Source: Tetmemena sp. SeJ-2015 (taxonomy: Eukaryota > Ciliophora > Spirotrichea > Sporadotrichida > Oxytrichidae). From it: DNA of 64,000 bases. Made by a program: the position numbers and the translations under genes. Shown here one piece after another: positions 1 through 10,177 of this stretch. Location: contig JAJKFJ010020941.1 of the NCBI GenBank assembly GCA_027382625.1, positions 62,001 through 126,000 on the forward strand, written 5' to 3'. The notes below the pieces were generated by a model. It saw only the letters and a program-made list of their open reading frames with translations, searched no databases and was not told the origin of the DNA. Numbering within the stretch: position 1 is the first letter of the stretch; each line of letters opens with the position of its first letter.

Positions 1-560
1 ATGACATTAAAGTTGGGGCTTGGTTAGGGTTTCCAGGCGACCCATATATTTACTGATTCTTTGCAGCTGAAGAGGAGACAATCACACTTTTATTAACTGG
101 GATTGACATTTAAGGTGACTGCGAGATAATATAAGACTACTATAAAGCAGCAGCGTTACCAGCCGGAGTCTTTCCATTCTACACACTATCAAAGAATCTT
201 TGCCGTCCACTTCTGCTATTTAAGCTCTTGCCATTTCTGTCTGTTCTTAAAATTTGAGGTGTGCCAATATTGTCAATAGATTAATGCAACTTTGACTAAA
301 TTTACAAGTTTTAGGGCCTATTCGTTAAATTTTTAGCCACAAAATCACCTGAGAGGTCTCTATTATTCAAAGTGGGCGTTACTCTACTTGAATTTGCTTG
401 CTAGTTTGAATCCTGCACTAAAATGTTTCTTACTTTAAAAAATAAAAGTAAATTAGAACTGGAGTTCTGCTATTCTATCCTTATCCTCTAGTGCTAAAGA
501 ATTGTTTTGGCTGCTATAGAATGTGAGGAGAGTGAGATAGGTGAGGAAGGTTATTCTGGT
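1..560 (-). CDS. Partial Gln/Ser/Asn-rich protein, cut by the window start
   Basis: One minus-strand frame stays open from about 430 down to base 1 when TAA/TAG are read as Gln. It gives a low-complexity product rich in Q, N, S and P, with pieces such as SLNSRSGRQRFFDSV and IVSSSAAKNQQIYGSP. A second coding-looking piece at about 470-560 (SHSPHILQQPKQFFSTRG) would join after an intron or IES near 430-470; the junction was not resolved. There is no stop before the window edge, so the C-terminus is outside. No domain is recognised and the composition suggests a disordered protein. No function is proposed. Confidence 0.5.
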
Positions 561-910
561 TATTGGTTAAGTAACTCTGATTAATTTAAATAATGTTCCT
601 TTTAGCATTTCTGGCTCCAGTTTCATATTTTAAGCAAAATATAGATAAATTCTCTAGATATAGGCTTGTCGAGTGTTGAAATCTTTTAAGAATGCAAGGC
701 TTAGTTTTGGGAACGCTAGATTGTATCCACTGTATGGTTCAATTAGAGTAGACTAAGCTAATGTATTCAAACCTCTTGCTGCTACAAACTTCTTTTCTTC
801 TTTAAAAATATAAAGTCTGATTGTTTGAATAAATTGATCTTCGTTTTGGCCGTTTGCAGTTTTTATAGCTAGATACAAATTCAATTCAATAATTTTTTAA
901 ATTAATAATC
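561..910. other. Intergenic, AT-rich
   Basis: No convincing coding frame on either strand. The stretch lies upstream of the partial gene to its left and downstream of the large gene to its right. It probably holds 5' and 3' non-coding sequence of the two neighbours. Confidence 0.4.
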
Positions 911-3900
911 TCATAGATTTGGCTGCTAATTCATTTTGATATTTCTTTAAACTCTGGCAGCTTAATTGATACTTTTACTTAACTCTAAAGCATCCTTAAT
1001 TTCCTTTATCTCTTCATCTTTCCTGAACTTTCTGAGCACCTCATCCTCATCTGCCTAATCAAAGTTCTCATAATCAATTATGTCCCTTGGGGTGAATGGC
1101 TCATCAGCCTCTCCCTAAGGTGCTGCTTTGTATCTTCCTTTATCTTTTCCTTGAGTATTTGGTTCCACTCCACGACTTGTGAAAGCAACTTTATTCAAGT
1201 CACTACATTGATAAAAACTAAATGGAAATAAAATCTCAAGTCTTTGTAATCCATTTTTTCAATATCTTCAAAGGTATAGTTTGCTGCCGGATTTTACGCA
1301 TATCTATTGACTCTCGAGTTTTTAGCTTTACAAAACCCAAATTATAAAATTAGCTGTTCCATCATCTTATGCTCTCTCTGGTATAGAGTGCATCAACAAC
1401 TTTTAATTCTGTCCACTTGCACTCAAGTACTGTTGCTGTAATTTTCTTTCTGCCCTGAATTTTGCAGCCTATAATAAATTAAATTTAAGTAACAGCCAGC
1501 AGTTCTCTTTCCTTGGCTTGTTTATCCTTATCATCGAGAGTTGGTGTACTTAAGTTCTTGTCCATTACTTTCCTTATCTTGTAGTCTTAGATGGATTTTC
1601 TAACTGATTCGCTTTGTAACGTCTTTTGAATTATACTCATCTCCGCTTGGATCTTAGTGCTTAAAGGATCTTTGCTGTCTCCATAATATAAAATAGTAAT
1701 TACTACTCCCTCTCTTTCTTATGAAGCTATCTTGTCATGGGTGTTGAAAGGTAAATGAAGACTTTACACATATTGTTGTTTAAAAGAAGATATCATCAAT
1801 CCAAAAAAGAAGACCTTTAATTTTCTTTCTGTATTTGGAGGGATCAGCTAATTCCATGAAATTAAGCAAGTCTTAAATGCAAGATAAGAATGAAATAAAA
1901 TTTCTTCTCTAGCTTGATCCTCAGTAATATTCTCCAGTCTTTTTATTTCATCTTAAAGTTTGGCTTGCTTCTTGTTTAATTGTTAAATCTTATCGTATGC
2001 ATGATCTGATGGAGGGACAACTGAAGTCAAGTCCAAGGTAGTTTGATCTCTAGTGGGCATCGAAGTTTCTTTATTATTTTTCTCCTCAGATTTGTCTGTG
2101 CTCGAATGAATTAGTTGAGCGGCAGATGGCAGTTACAGCATGGAGACATTAATCACTCCCTTTAAGAAAAAAGCTAAGACAATAATAATCCTTGATGTCG
2201 TTGGTCTGGTATTTGTTCTTTGCCACTGAAGAATGAATGCCCTCTCTTTCTTTTATTCTCTGAGAGTTTTGAAGGGCTTCGATTGGAGATATACTCAAAT
2301 CTACTTGCCCTCCATTACCATTTGGAGTGTTTGTGTTGTCATTTTGAGTTGAACTTTTGCTCAATTAAGGAATTGGTGAGGTGTCCATACTCACCTTCAC
2401 CAGTCGCTTCAGTTTAGAAATATCTTCATTTATATTTACCATCTGCTCATTTGCCTCATCAATCTTCGATTTCGCAAACTCCATTAAATTCAATTTAACT
2501 TTCAATGCTCTAATATTTAAGCATTGCCAATTTATTCATGGAAGAGGAAAACTGTGGGAGCTTGAGAGGTTTATGACTCTCAGAACAGCGCTTGAAAATT
2601 TCAATCACCTTATTTTTCTAAATAGAGAGACCGAAATCCTTGCAAAAGCAGAGATACTCCCCCAAATTAATCTCAGACATTGAGTTTTTAAGGTCATCGA
2701 AGTGCTTGTTCTTAGGAATATGCTGCCTACTGTAGAAATTGAAGACTTCCTAGAGACCTTTAGTCCTTGCAGCCTCTAACTCTTCCTTTGAAAGCTCTTT
2801 CTCAGTTTTAGGTTGTCTGTTGTTTTTATCATAGTCCTCTAGCTACTGTATCAAAAGATTGAGAAGTTTCTCCATTTCCTATTTTTGCACATCATTCTTA
2901 AAGTGATTTATCTTCATGAGTTACTGGTACTTTTAAATATTTGGTAATACATATAACTCTATTAACTTGCTTATAGACTTGACAAGGCTGATTCTGAAAA
3001 GATCTTAATCCTCAAGAACCTTAAGCCCCTTTTTCACTATATTCTCTTTGATCAACATCTTCTAGTGCGTGTCAAAACGTACTGTTCTATTCCTCTCTAT
3101 AGGATTACTTTTCTCTCCAGCAAGTCGAGTTGGTAAAGTTGAATTAATCGTATCAACTAAATTTTACAAGATCAAAATAATTTATCTTCATGAGCTTCTA
3201 GTCATCTTGATTCTTATTAGCTCTGTCTGATAATGCACCAATTGACAGCGAGTGATGAGCTGAGTGCTCAAAATCATGGCCCAGATCTCTTTCAGTCGAG
3301 TTAAAGAAGAAATCGTCCAATTAGTTAATTGTAGCCTCAAGCTCCTCTTGCTTTCTTTACTCCTAGTCTAGATACTTTTAGTACTCATCGTCAGTAGATA
3401 TAAGGACTACAGATTTCTCCTTTGCGAAGAACTTGTCTATTTTCAACATAAAGTATTCAATGCTGAAGCTAACTCCTCCATCGCGTTTTGCGTGTTCTAA
3501 CCCCTCCTCTATGAATCTTACTTTCTTGGGTTGAAGGGCACTTACTAACTTATTACGATTGATTTTTGATTATAAGGAGCGAAAAATGGATGGCTTTTTT
3601 AAGTACTTGGCCTGCTCTTAAGAGATGCCTAAGTAAATGTAGCGCTCGAACTTCACTTCACAGTCTGGGTCATTTTCTTTTGGCATGTAACCTTGCATAT
3701 ACTGCTCAAAGGAAAGCAATTTCACTTTCAGCAAAGTTGTTACCTCTCTAAAAAAATCAAAGCTACTAGTAATAGTTTTAAGGTTAAAGCATCTCTAAGA
3801 ATGTTGATAAGTGATGATATAGGGATTAATTTAAATGGGCAGATGATTGTACTTTAATAAAGAAGGGATGAACCTTCCAGGAGGTTGGAAAGAAGACAGA

Positions 3901-4991
3901 GAAGAGGAAATATCTAAACTGTCATTGTTCGATTTCCTTCGACTGTGAGAAGCCCCTTGCTTTCTAGGGCTTTTCAAAAAGTTACCATTATCTTCATCTT
4001 CACTTAAAACACTCTCAGGTCTTTCTTCCTTCTGTTGCAAATACTTCTCATGGAGTATATAACACAAAATTTAAATGAAAAATAATCTCAAGAATCTTGA
4101 TAATTTCCGCCTTGTGGTTAGCTACTTTAAAGCAAATGAGTTGGAGACTTTGGATTCTTTATTTCTCCTTGGGATCATCTTTATTGAGTGTATAAGCTGA
4201 AAAGAAGCCCTCCTTCCTTCTCTTCTCTCTTATTATGGTATCCTCTCGAAAGGCCTGCTATCTCTCTTGCTCTAAAACCTCTGGGTCAACTGGATTGTCT
4301 TTCAGTTATTTTAAATGCTCTATGAAATGCTTGAATGCCTTATGGATATTAAGAATTTCAAACAATGCAAAGTGAAAATCTGTATTGATATTGTCTTTGC
4401 TGATTGCCATCATGGTCTTCCCTATATAAAAGTGAGTATGAAATAAAGGGGCAGGGTTTCTTCTCATCCTCGATTAAAATTTATTAAGCTGGTACCCTAT
4501 TAGTCTCCAGCCAATTTAACCTAACCGAGAGGGATGCGTCAGTTTCTCACTTTATTTAAAGAATATTGAATGTTAGGGCTATACTTACTCAGACTGTACA
4601 CATTAATGATAAACTCCCTGAATGGTTCCATATCAAAGCAAATATTTAACATGTTAATGCTTAAATTAATGAGTAAAGCCAACTATTTCTTCGGCCTTTT
4701 ACAAAAATGTGGCAAGGTTCTGAATGTTGAGGAGTTTTCGCTTTTATTTATCCTATCCATGATCAAAATTAAAATTAATTGATAGTTATTAGACTTGAAA
4801 TTTGTAGAGAGGCGATCTAACACCTCATTGATTTGCGGAAGTGCTTCTTAGTAAGCTTCATCCATTTCGTTGATGTCTTTATATTTCTGTTAGCCAAACA
4901 TTTTATTCACTAGGCCTAGTGTCTTAGCATAGCGTCCAGCCTCATCACCGTTAATATTTAGATTAGGCCCTCTGGCCAAGTCATTTCCCAT
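911..4991 (-). CDS. Large coiled-coil protein, function unknown
   Basis: Chosen start is ATG at 4991 (MGNDLARGPNLNINGDEA); the last frame ends at TGA 911-913 after NIKMNQQPNL. Tracts in several frames read as one protein once IESs are allowed: an N-terminal helical part, a Ser-rich segment (SPRKQGASHSRRKSNNDS), a charged middle, an EF-hand-like stretch near 2560-2690 (LGEYLCFCKDFGLSIQKNKV) and a long C-terminal coiled coil. One IES at 1470-1497 is clear. Others must exist near 3800, 4060 and 4400, where the frame changes, and one slip near 4450 looks like a 1-nt indel. It could be more than one gene. Nothing identifies the family; many coiled-coil ciliate proteins are cytoskeletal or ciliary, but that is only a guess here. 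Confidence 0.55.
1470..1497 (-). other. IES, 28 bp, pointer GGCTG
   Basis: Direct repeat GGCTG (plus-strand CAGCC at 1465-1469 and 1493-1497) brackets an AT-rich insert containing an out-of-frame break. Excision restores ...ERELLAAKFRAERKLQQQY..., a continuous coiled coil. Confidence 0.75.
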
Positions 4992-5775
4992 ATTCGGTTT
5001 AGTTAATTGCAAGTCAGAATGATTTTATGATTTAACAAATAATTTTTTTAAATAAGAAAATTTAATATATTTTAATTAAAACAAATAATAAATTAAAAAA
5101 AGGATAATAAGCCAAAATTATTAAAATTTTAAAATTTTCTTTGGTTATAAAAAAAAATAACCGGAAATATATAGGAGATCATCTTTACTTGATAAAATTC
5201 GAGCTTTTAATTCCAATAATTTATTGTAATTTTGTTTAATTTAAAAGTTAAAATAAAGCTTTTTGAAATAATTTGAAAAACTAAAAATTTGAGATAATGT
5301 GAGTTTTTACAGCTAACTAAAAAAGATAAATATAATTATAAGTATTTTTCTAATTATTTTATTTCAGTTTATAAGACTATATTCTTAAACTTTGGACGAA
5401 GAGCTTTCTTATAACTTAAAGTGCCCTTATCTTATTGTAAAGCCATTTATACTACTATCTTTTCAAAGTTTCAGCTATATACTTTATCATTGTAATTAGA
5501 ATTACAATTTTCATAGCATTTGTAATTTAATTCTGCATTATTTTAACTTTTAAAGTCATCATTACTTCAAACTTGCTTCTATATCCCATCCAATGACTTT
5601 CAAGATAAACTTATTTTCAGAGAAAAGCCTCTTTTTGGATTGATTAGAACGAATTCACTCAAAAGCCACTTATACCAAAATTTCTCAAGTTAAATAATTA
5701 TTTAAGCTTCTCAAAAATTCTTTAAGGATCAACGTTTGAGAAATAAATAAGAGAAAATATGAAACTTCTAAAAAA
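4992..5775. other. AT-rich intergenic spacer
   Basis: Very AT-rich around 5030-5330 with A and T runs. No frame gives a sensible product. It separates the start of the large coiled-coil gene from the end of the SF-assemblin-like gene and could hold macronuclear chromosome ends, but no telomere repeat is present. Confidence 0.4.
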
Positions 5776-6433
5776 TCATTGAACGAAAAGCTTCTGCATA
5801 CTTCTTAATAGCTGCTAATCCATCTCATGCCTCTATTCTCTTTCTCTATGAAGTTCTTCTCTCAAGCCACCTATTTCAGCCTTTACCATATCCTCAAGTC
5901 TTTCGCTTTCTTAAGAAACTCGCCAGTTGAAGTCTAGCACTTTTCTAGTCAACTCTCTTTCCATTTTGTCTCTTTCTTTTTCAAGAGCCACTAAAGAGTT
6001 ATCAACTACCTTGCTCCTCAGCTCTTGCTAACGTTCCACTACCTTTTATTAGTAAAGGTCTGTCCGCTCAAATTATACTGCGAGTTCTTACTTCATAGAA
6101 TTCAATACGTTATTAAGATTTAAATGAGTATTTCAAAAAATGAAGCGATTTATTACAGTCGGAATCGAAAGAAGAAATCTATTTTCTATTTTCAGTTAAA
6201 TCTCCAATTAGTTATGGTTCCCAGGATCCTAAGCCCTTCTCAATCCCAGAAAGTTTATCATTTAGGGAACTTATTTCTTGATCAAACACTGTAAGCAATC
6301 GAGTCTCTAAAGCTGCTCCTGCTTAGTGAAGTTAAGAATGAAGTTGCCTCTAATTTTCTATTCTTAATTATACTTCTCGCTTGAGCTTTTCCTCAAGCTT
6401 TGAAATCATTTCCTGAAGTTGAACATTTATCAT
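5776..6433 (-). CDS. SF-assemblin/giardin-like coiled-coil protein
   Basis: ATG at 6433 (MINVQLQEMISKLEEKLKR) to TGA at 5776-5778. Removing one 40-bp IES leaves 618 nt, exactly 206 codons, so 205 aa. The product is an almost uninterrupted coiled coil with Arg/Glu/Gln heptads, including QFERTDLYQQKVVERQQELR and a C-terminal RHEMDQQLLRSMQKLF. The pattern (a short head, then a long rod ending in a repeated QxLLxxM helix) resembles SF-assemblin and beta-giardin, which form striated microtubule-associated fibres near basal bodies. Family assignment is by resemblance only; it is somewhat short for that family and a generic coiled-coil protein is the alternative. Confidence 0.65.
6116..6155 (-). other. 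IES, 40 bp, pointer TAATAA
   Basis: Minus-strand TAATAA (plus TTATTA at 6110-6115 and 6150-6155) flanks an insert with an in-frame TGA. Excision gives SDCNNVLNSMKQELAVQFER, and the total CDS becomes a multiple of three. Confidence 0.9.
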
Positions 6434-6498
6434 TTTAAAAATCTTAATTTTGAATTACTAAAATTTGCCACTAAATGGAAAGCATTTTTATCTGAATC

Positions 6499-7828
6499 TC
6501 ATTAATTTGAAAATACTTAACTCTGATGATATTTAAACTTACACAATTCTTCCATAAATATCAAATCCTGTACTTTTCCCTCTCGAAATTTTTTCTTAAA
6601 TTATGTTGGTAGTTTTACCTTATTCTTCATCAATAAAGATTCAGTTTCGTAGTTACTATTACCTTCAAAAAGAAGAATATAGGCATTTTATACTTTTTTT
6701 ATCTTCACTTGCTAGTCTAGAGCGCACATGCATGCTAATCCGAGTTTGTCTTAGTTCCAGTCAAAGCCAACTATAGGTTTGAGCAAGAATCTTTTCATTC
6801 AATAACTCTACCCTGCCGCATACTCCATATGGAATACCATCGAGGTCTTTCAGTTATCTGCTAGAAGGATAGTGATACTTGTAAATGTTCAGAGCTCCGT
6901 TTCCTCCAAGGGTTCCGAAGAGTTCTCTATTTTGAGGAAGATGACGCACGCCCCAGACAGTAGATTTGTGAGCGAGCTCAGCCAGGCCAGTGTAACCTTT
7001 CTCTGGGTGATAAGTCTTCAAATCGAAGACATGGAATTTTGATTCCAGAGTAGTCACAACGAGTTTGTTCATGTTGATATCTGGTCTGTCGAACTCGAGT
7101 CCACATATACCGTTCTAGAGGTTGGTGTCCCAACGTAGGCAGTTTGTACGCAAGTCAAACATCTTTACATCTCCGTTATCATATCCTGCTGCAATACATC
7201 TTTCTTCTTGGTTGAAGGAGTTTCCAAATGCCACTGCCCAACAATCTGGCTTAATCAATTCTGAGTCTGCTGGTTCGAGACTCACCACAGGTGCTTCTTG
7301 GCGGGGATCCCATACTCTTACGCATCCATCTGCACCTCCGGTAACTAACTCAGGAGCGCCATATTCAGCTCCCTTTCCACCGATACCATCAACAACGTTT
7401 GAAAAAATTGAAATTCTAAAAGACTAACTCTGATATGAGGATTAATATTTTTGCCATAGCAGAGTGAGCCTTGACCTCAAACTTAGGTTTTCCCTTCTCA
7501 ATATCGTAAATTGTGAGCATGCCTTTGTAGTCAGTTGTAGCGCAGTCTCTAACTGAGACAGGTGAAGCTTTGAAGGTGGCGCATTTGATTCCATCAGCTT
7601 TTTCCCAATCATTCAGTAGCTCTAGCCTTCCTTGATTTAGCTGAAACACTTGAAAGATTTAAAGTGAAAATATCAATTAGCAATCATATAAATGATTCCC
7701 TTAGCCTTTGGAGATTGTCCGAGCAATACGAAACGAGCTGAACAAGGAATCCACTTCACGTCGAAAGGCGTGAATGTAAGTGACTTCGCTGTGTGTTCAA
7801 TAATTTGAGGTGCGTCGGTGGTGTCCAT
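6499..7828 (-). CDS. WDR92: WDR92 / DNAAF10, WD-repeat dynein-assembly cofactor
   Basis: ATG at 7828 ([17 protein letters not shown]); TGA at 6499-6501. The translation matches WDR92 along its length: [16 protein letters not shown], the NVVDGIGG motif, [33 protein letters not shown] and [21 protein letters not shown]92 works with the R2TP-like chaperone machinery in cytoplasmic assembly of axonemal dynein arms, expected in a ciliated cell. Two IESs interrupt it, and one extra base near 6777-6783 (A run) breaks the frame just before the last WD blade ([17 protein letters not shown]). With IESs and that base removed the length is 1239 nt, 413 codons, so 412 aa against about 357 in human; the extra is a C-terminal extension. 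Confidence 0.93.
7402..7453 (-). other. IES, 52 bp, pointer CAAA
   Basis: Minus-strand CAAA (plus TTTG at 7398-7401 and 7450-7453). Excision turns a broken frame into [15 protein letters not shown], the conserved WDR92 sequence. The insert has no intron-like boundary at these ends. Confidence 0.93.
7649..7686 (-). other. IES, 38 bp, pointer TG
   Basis: Insert with an in-frame TGA between ...KGIIYM and [11 protein letters not shown]. The shared repeat is only TG (plus CA at 7647-7648 and 7685-7686). Excision restores a continuous WDR92 N-terminal blade; the exact pointer is less certain than the existence of the insert. Confidence 0.75.
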
Positions 7829-8040
7829 TTCACTCCGTGCTTTACACTACCCTTTATAAATTCAATTATTTAAATTTATATTCTAGAATTATCTCATTCA
7901 AAAACTAGAAATTCATCTTCTTTTTGAGAAGATGCTTCACTATTTTTTCTGAATCTTAAAATAAATAGTTTTAACAAAGATTACTTAGATAATTTCTAGC
8001 TGCCATTATACCTAGCTTGAAACCTTGATTTAGTTTTCCC

Positions 8041-9996
8041 TCATGATTAGAAGATTGTCATTTTATAGGGACTTTAATTTTCATGAAGCTTTTTCTATGA
8101 ACTGACTCTTGCAAATTGAGTGCTTTTACCTCCTGAGCATTCACTCATAAGTTGCTCTACCCTAAACAGTAAATCTCTTTCGCTCATTGATACTCCCCCC
8201 TTGAAGCATGCTTCCGGCTGTTGTCGAACCCCTCTTCTGGACTCAGGACTATCTTAGAGAGAAGCTAAATAAGTATAGAAGAAGGAAGTATATAAAGATG
8301 CATTCTTTGATTATCCATTCCAAGGATACTCCCACCAGCCATACTACTGTTTGTTCCAAGACCCAGGCCTAGAGTTCCTCCACTGACCATTCCAATTCCT
8401 TGCCCTCCTAAACTCATATTCATATTTTGCTTTAGGATGGTCCTAGCTTCTTTCAAACTTATTACTGCCTTTTCTTAATTTCCGATCGAGAAATATATAA
8501 AGCCAACTCTATATAGAGGCTATGCTAAGCTCGAATGCTAATGACCATAGTTATGCTAAAGCAGAGCTAACTCATGTTGAGTATATTCTAATGCTCTCTC
8601 GTACTTCTTGAGATTCAAATAGAGTGATGCCAAAGACTAATACAAGAACTACAGCTATTGATCCTAACCAGGGGAGTTTCCTAATAGCTTCTTCTTAAGC
8701 TTCAGGCAATCCTTGAAATTATTGATAGCTTTATTATAGTCTTGCTTTGTTCGATACAAGACACCTAGATCATAATGTATTTCTACCATTATATGGCCAA
8801 CTGGATTTTACTTATTCGAGTTTTGAGTAAGTAAAGTGCTACACTTTTCATAATAGTAGATGGCCTTGTCATTATTCTTTACTCCCTTGTAAGCCTATCC
8901 AAGTGATTGATAAATATGATGCATTTGATAGGTTTCACTCCCATTATTTATCTTCTGCTGTATCGTCAAACTGCGTTTAAAGAAATCCAAGGCTTAGTCA
9001 TTTTGACTTAAGCCTTGCATTAGTTACCCAATCCAGAAATATCAAATAATTATCAAATATGATTGAGCTGTCTTTGCATTGTATTCCCCAAACAATGCTT
9101 GTTTTATAAGAAGTGCTCTTTCAAAGAATTAAAGAGACTTATCGAAGTTGCGCTTATCTTTTAAGATCAGAGCCAAAGTGTCATAAAGTGAAGCTCTCTA
9201 AGGAGATGTTTCTGGATAATTAAGAAACAAGTAATAATAGTTATGAAATTAATGATAATAGTCTCGAATAAAGTCCAAATATGCAGAGAAAGAGAGCTAG
9301 GCCTATGAGTGATTAGATTTAGCCCATTCTATTTGTCCCTTAAACAAAGTTTCTCTAGCTGATAGCAGAGAGTGCTCTCCATACATTGCATGGAATTGTT
9401 ATGGAACTTGTTTATAGTAGTTTTCGCTTCCTCGAAACTTCCTTTCCCAATTTAGGACTCAACTTTAAACAAATTAAGAGTTCAATTTTAAAAGACTCAA
9501 TGATCCTTTGCTGATAATCAAGGACTCTAAAATGCCTGTAATCTCCACTTGTATGCATAAGACACATCTGGAAACTCTCCGTGTCAACATTTATCCTCCT
9601 TTACTTATCCTTCTTAAGATCGTACATTTTGGCTCTAAGGTCATTATATTTAAGCATTAGTTCAGCGTTGTTATAGAGATTCTACGTTGCATCACCTTAT
9701 GCTTGACTTGCCTTTATCTATTGCTCGACACTTTACAGTTTCAGAACTGCATCATTTAGATCATTCAACTCAACTTATAGCTCAATCATTTCCAGAGTGA
9801 GTAAAACTCTTTCTTGTACAGAATCAGGGAAGTGCATTGAGAGAATAAATAGAGCTTGTTTCAAATCCTTAATAGCCTGCTTTTAGCTTTAGAGCGAACT
9901 AATTGAAGTAGAGATTGACTACTGTCGGTAAACTTAAGCTCGCTTAATGTGGAATTCTTTGAGGATATATTGCATCTATACGCTATCCTCCTGCAT
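8041..9996 (-). CDS. Tetratricopeptide-repeat protein (kinesin-light-chain-like TPRs)
   Basis: ATG at 9996 (MQEDSVQMQYILKEFHIKR), TGA 8041-8043. After two IESs the length is 1872 nt, 624 codons, so 623 aa. An N-terminal coiled coil of about 150 residues is followed by TPR units of the 42-residue type: NFDKSLQFFERALLIKQALF, ALDFFKRSLTIQQKI, DKAIYYYEKCSTLL, DYNKAINNFKDCLKLKKKLL, YERALEYTQHELALLQ. Then comes a Gly/Met/Ser-rich linker (about 8300-8440) and a C-terminal RVEQLMSECSGG helix. Paired-helix repeats of this spacing occur in kinesin light chain and many TTC-type scaffold proteins. The partner is unknown; it sits next to WDR92 but a functional link is not shown. Confidence 0.8.
8278..8294 (-). 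other. Candidate IES, 17 bp, pointer TATA
   Basis: Excision of 17 bp between TATA repeats shifts the frame into LYTYLASLQDSPESRRG and on to a coherent C-terminus; it also makes the CDS a multiple of three. It is near the short end for IESs, and the surrounding TATATA makes the boundary ambiguous. Confidence 0.6.
9461..9527 (-). other. IES, 67 bp, pointer GAGTCCT
   Basis: Seven-base direct repeat GAGTCCT (plus AGGACTC at 9454-9460 and 9521-9527). Excision joins YRHFRVL to NWERKFRGSENYYKQ in frame. Confidence 0.92.
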
Positions 9997-10177
9997 TTAT
10001 TTATTTTATCAAGTAAATTTAGCATATTTTATGGGCCATACTTGATGAGGGTATTTGGATCAAGAGCTATTGAGCACAATAAAAGGGCGAACGAGAAGTT
10101 TCCCTCTATCACGCTTTGATCTATCAAATAATTCAAGACTTCTTGGTTCTCAAATACAAATCGTTTTATCCGACCTA
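9997..10177. other. Short spacer between TPR and pseudokinase genes
   Basis: No gene recognised. A 61-codon plus-strand open frame at 10055-10240 overlaps the 3' end of the neighbouring gene and shows no family features; treated as fortuitous. Confidence 0.4.

Noticed and set aside
2220..2683. Plus-strand frames of 65 and 100 codons
   Set aside because: Antisense to the coiled-coil gene, whose minus frame gives coherent charged helices here.
4570..4782. 70-codon plus-strand Leu-rich frame
   Set aside because: Opposite the coding frame of the large minus-strand gene, which reads TFRTLPHFCKRPKKQ; treated as a shadow.
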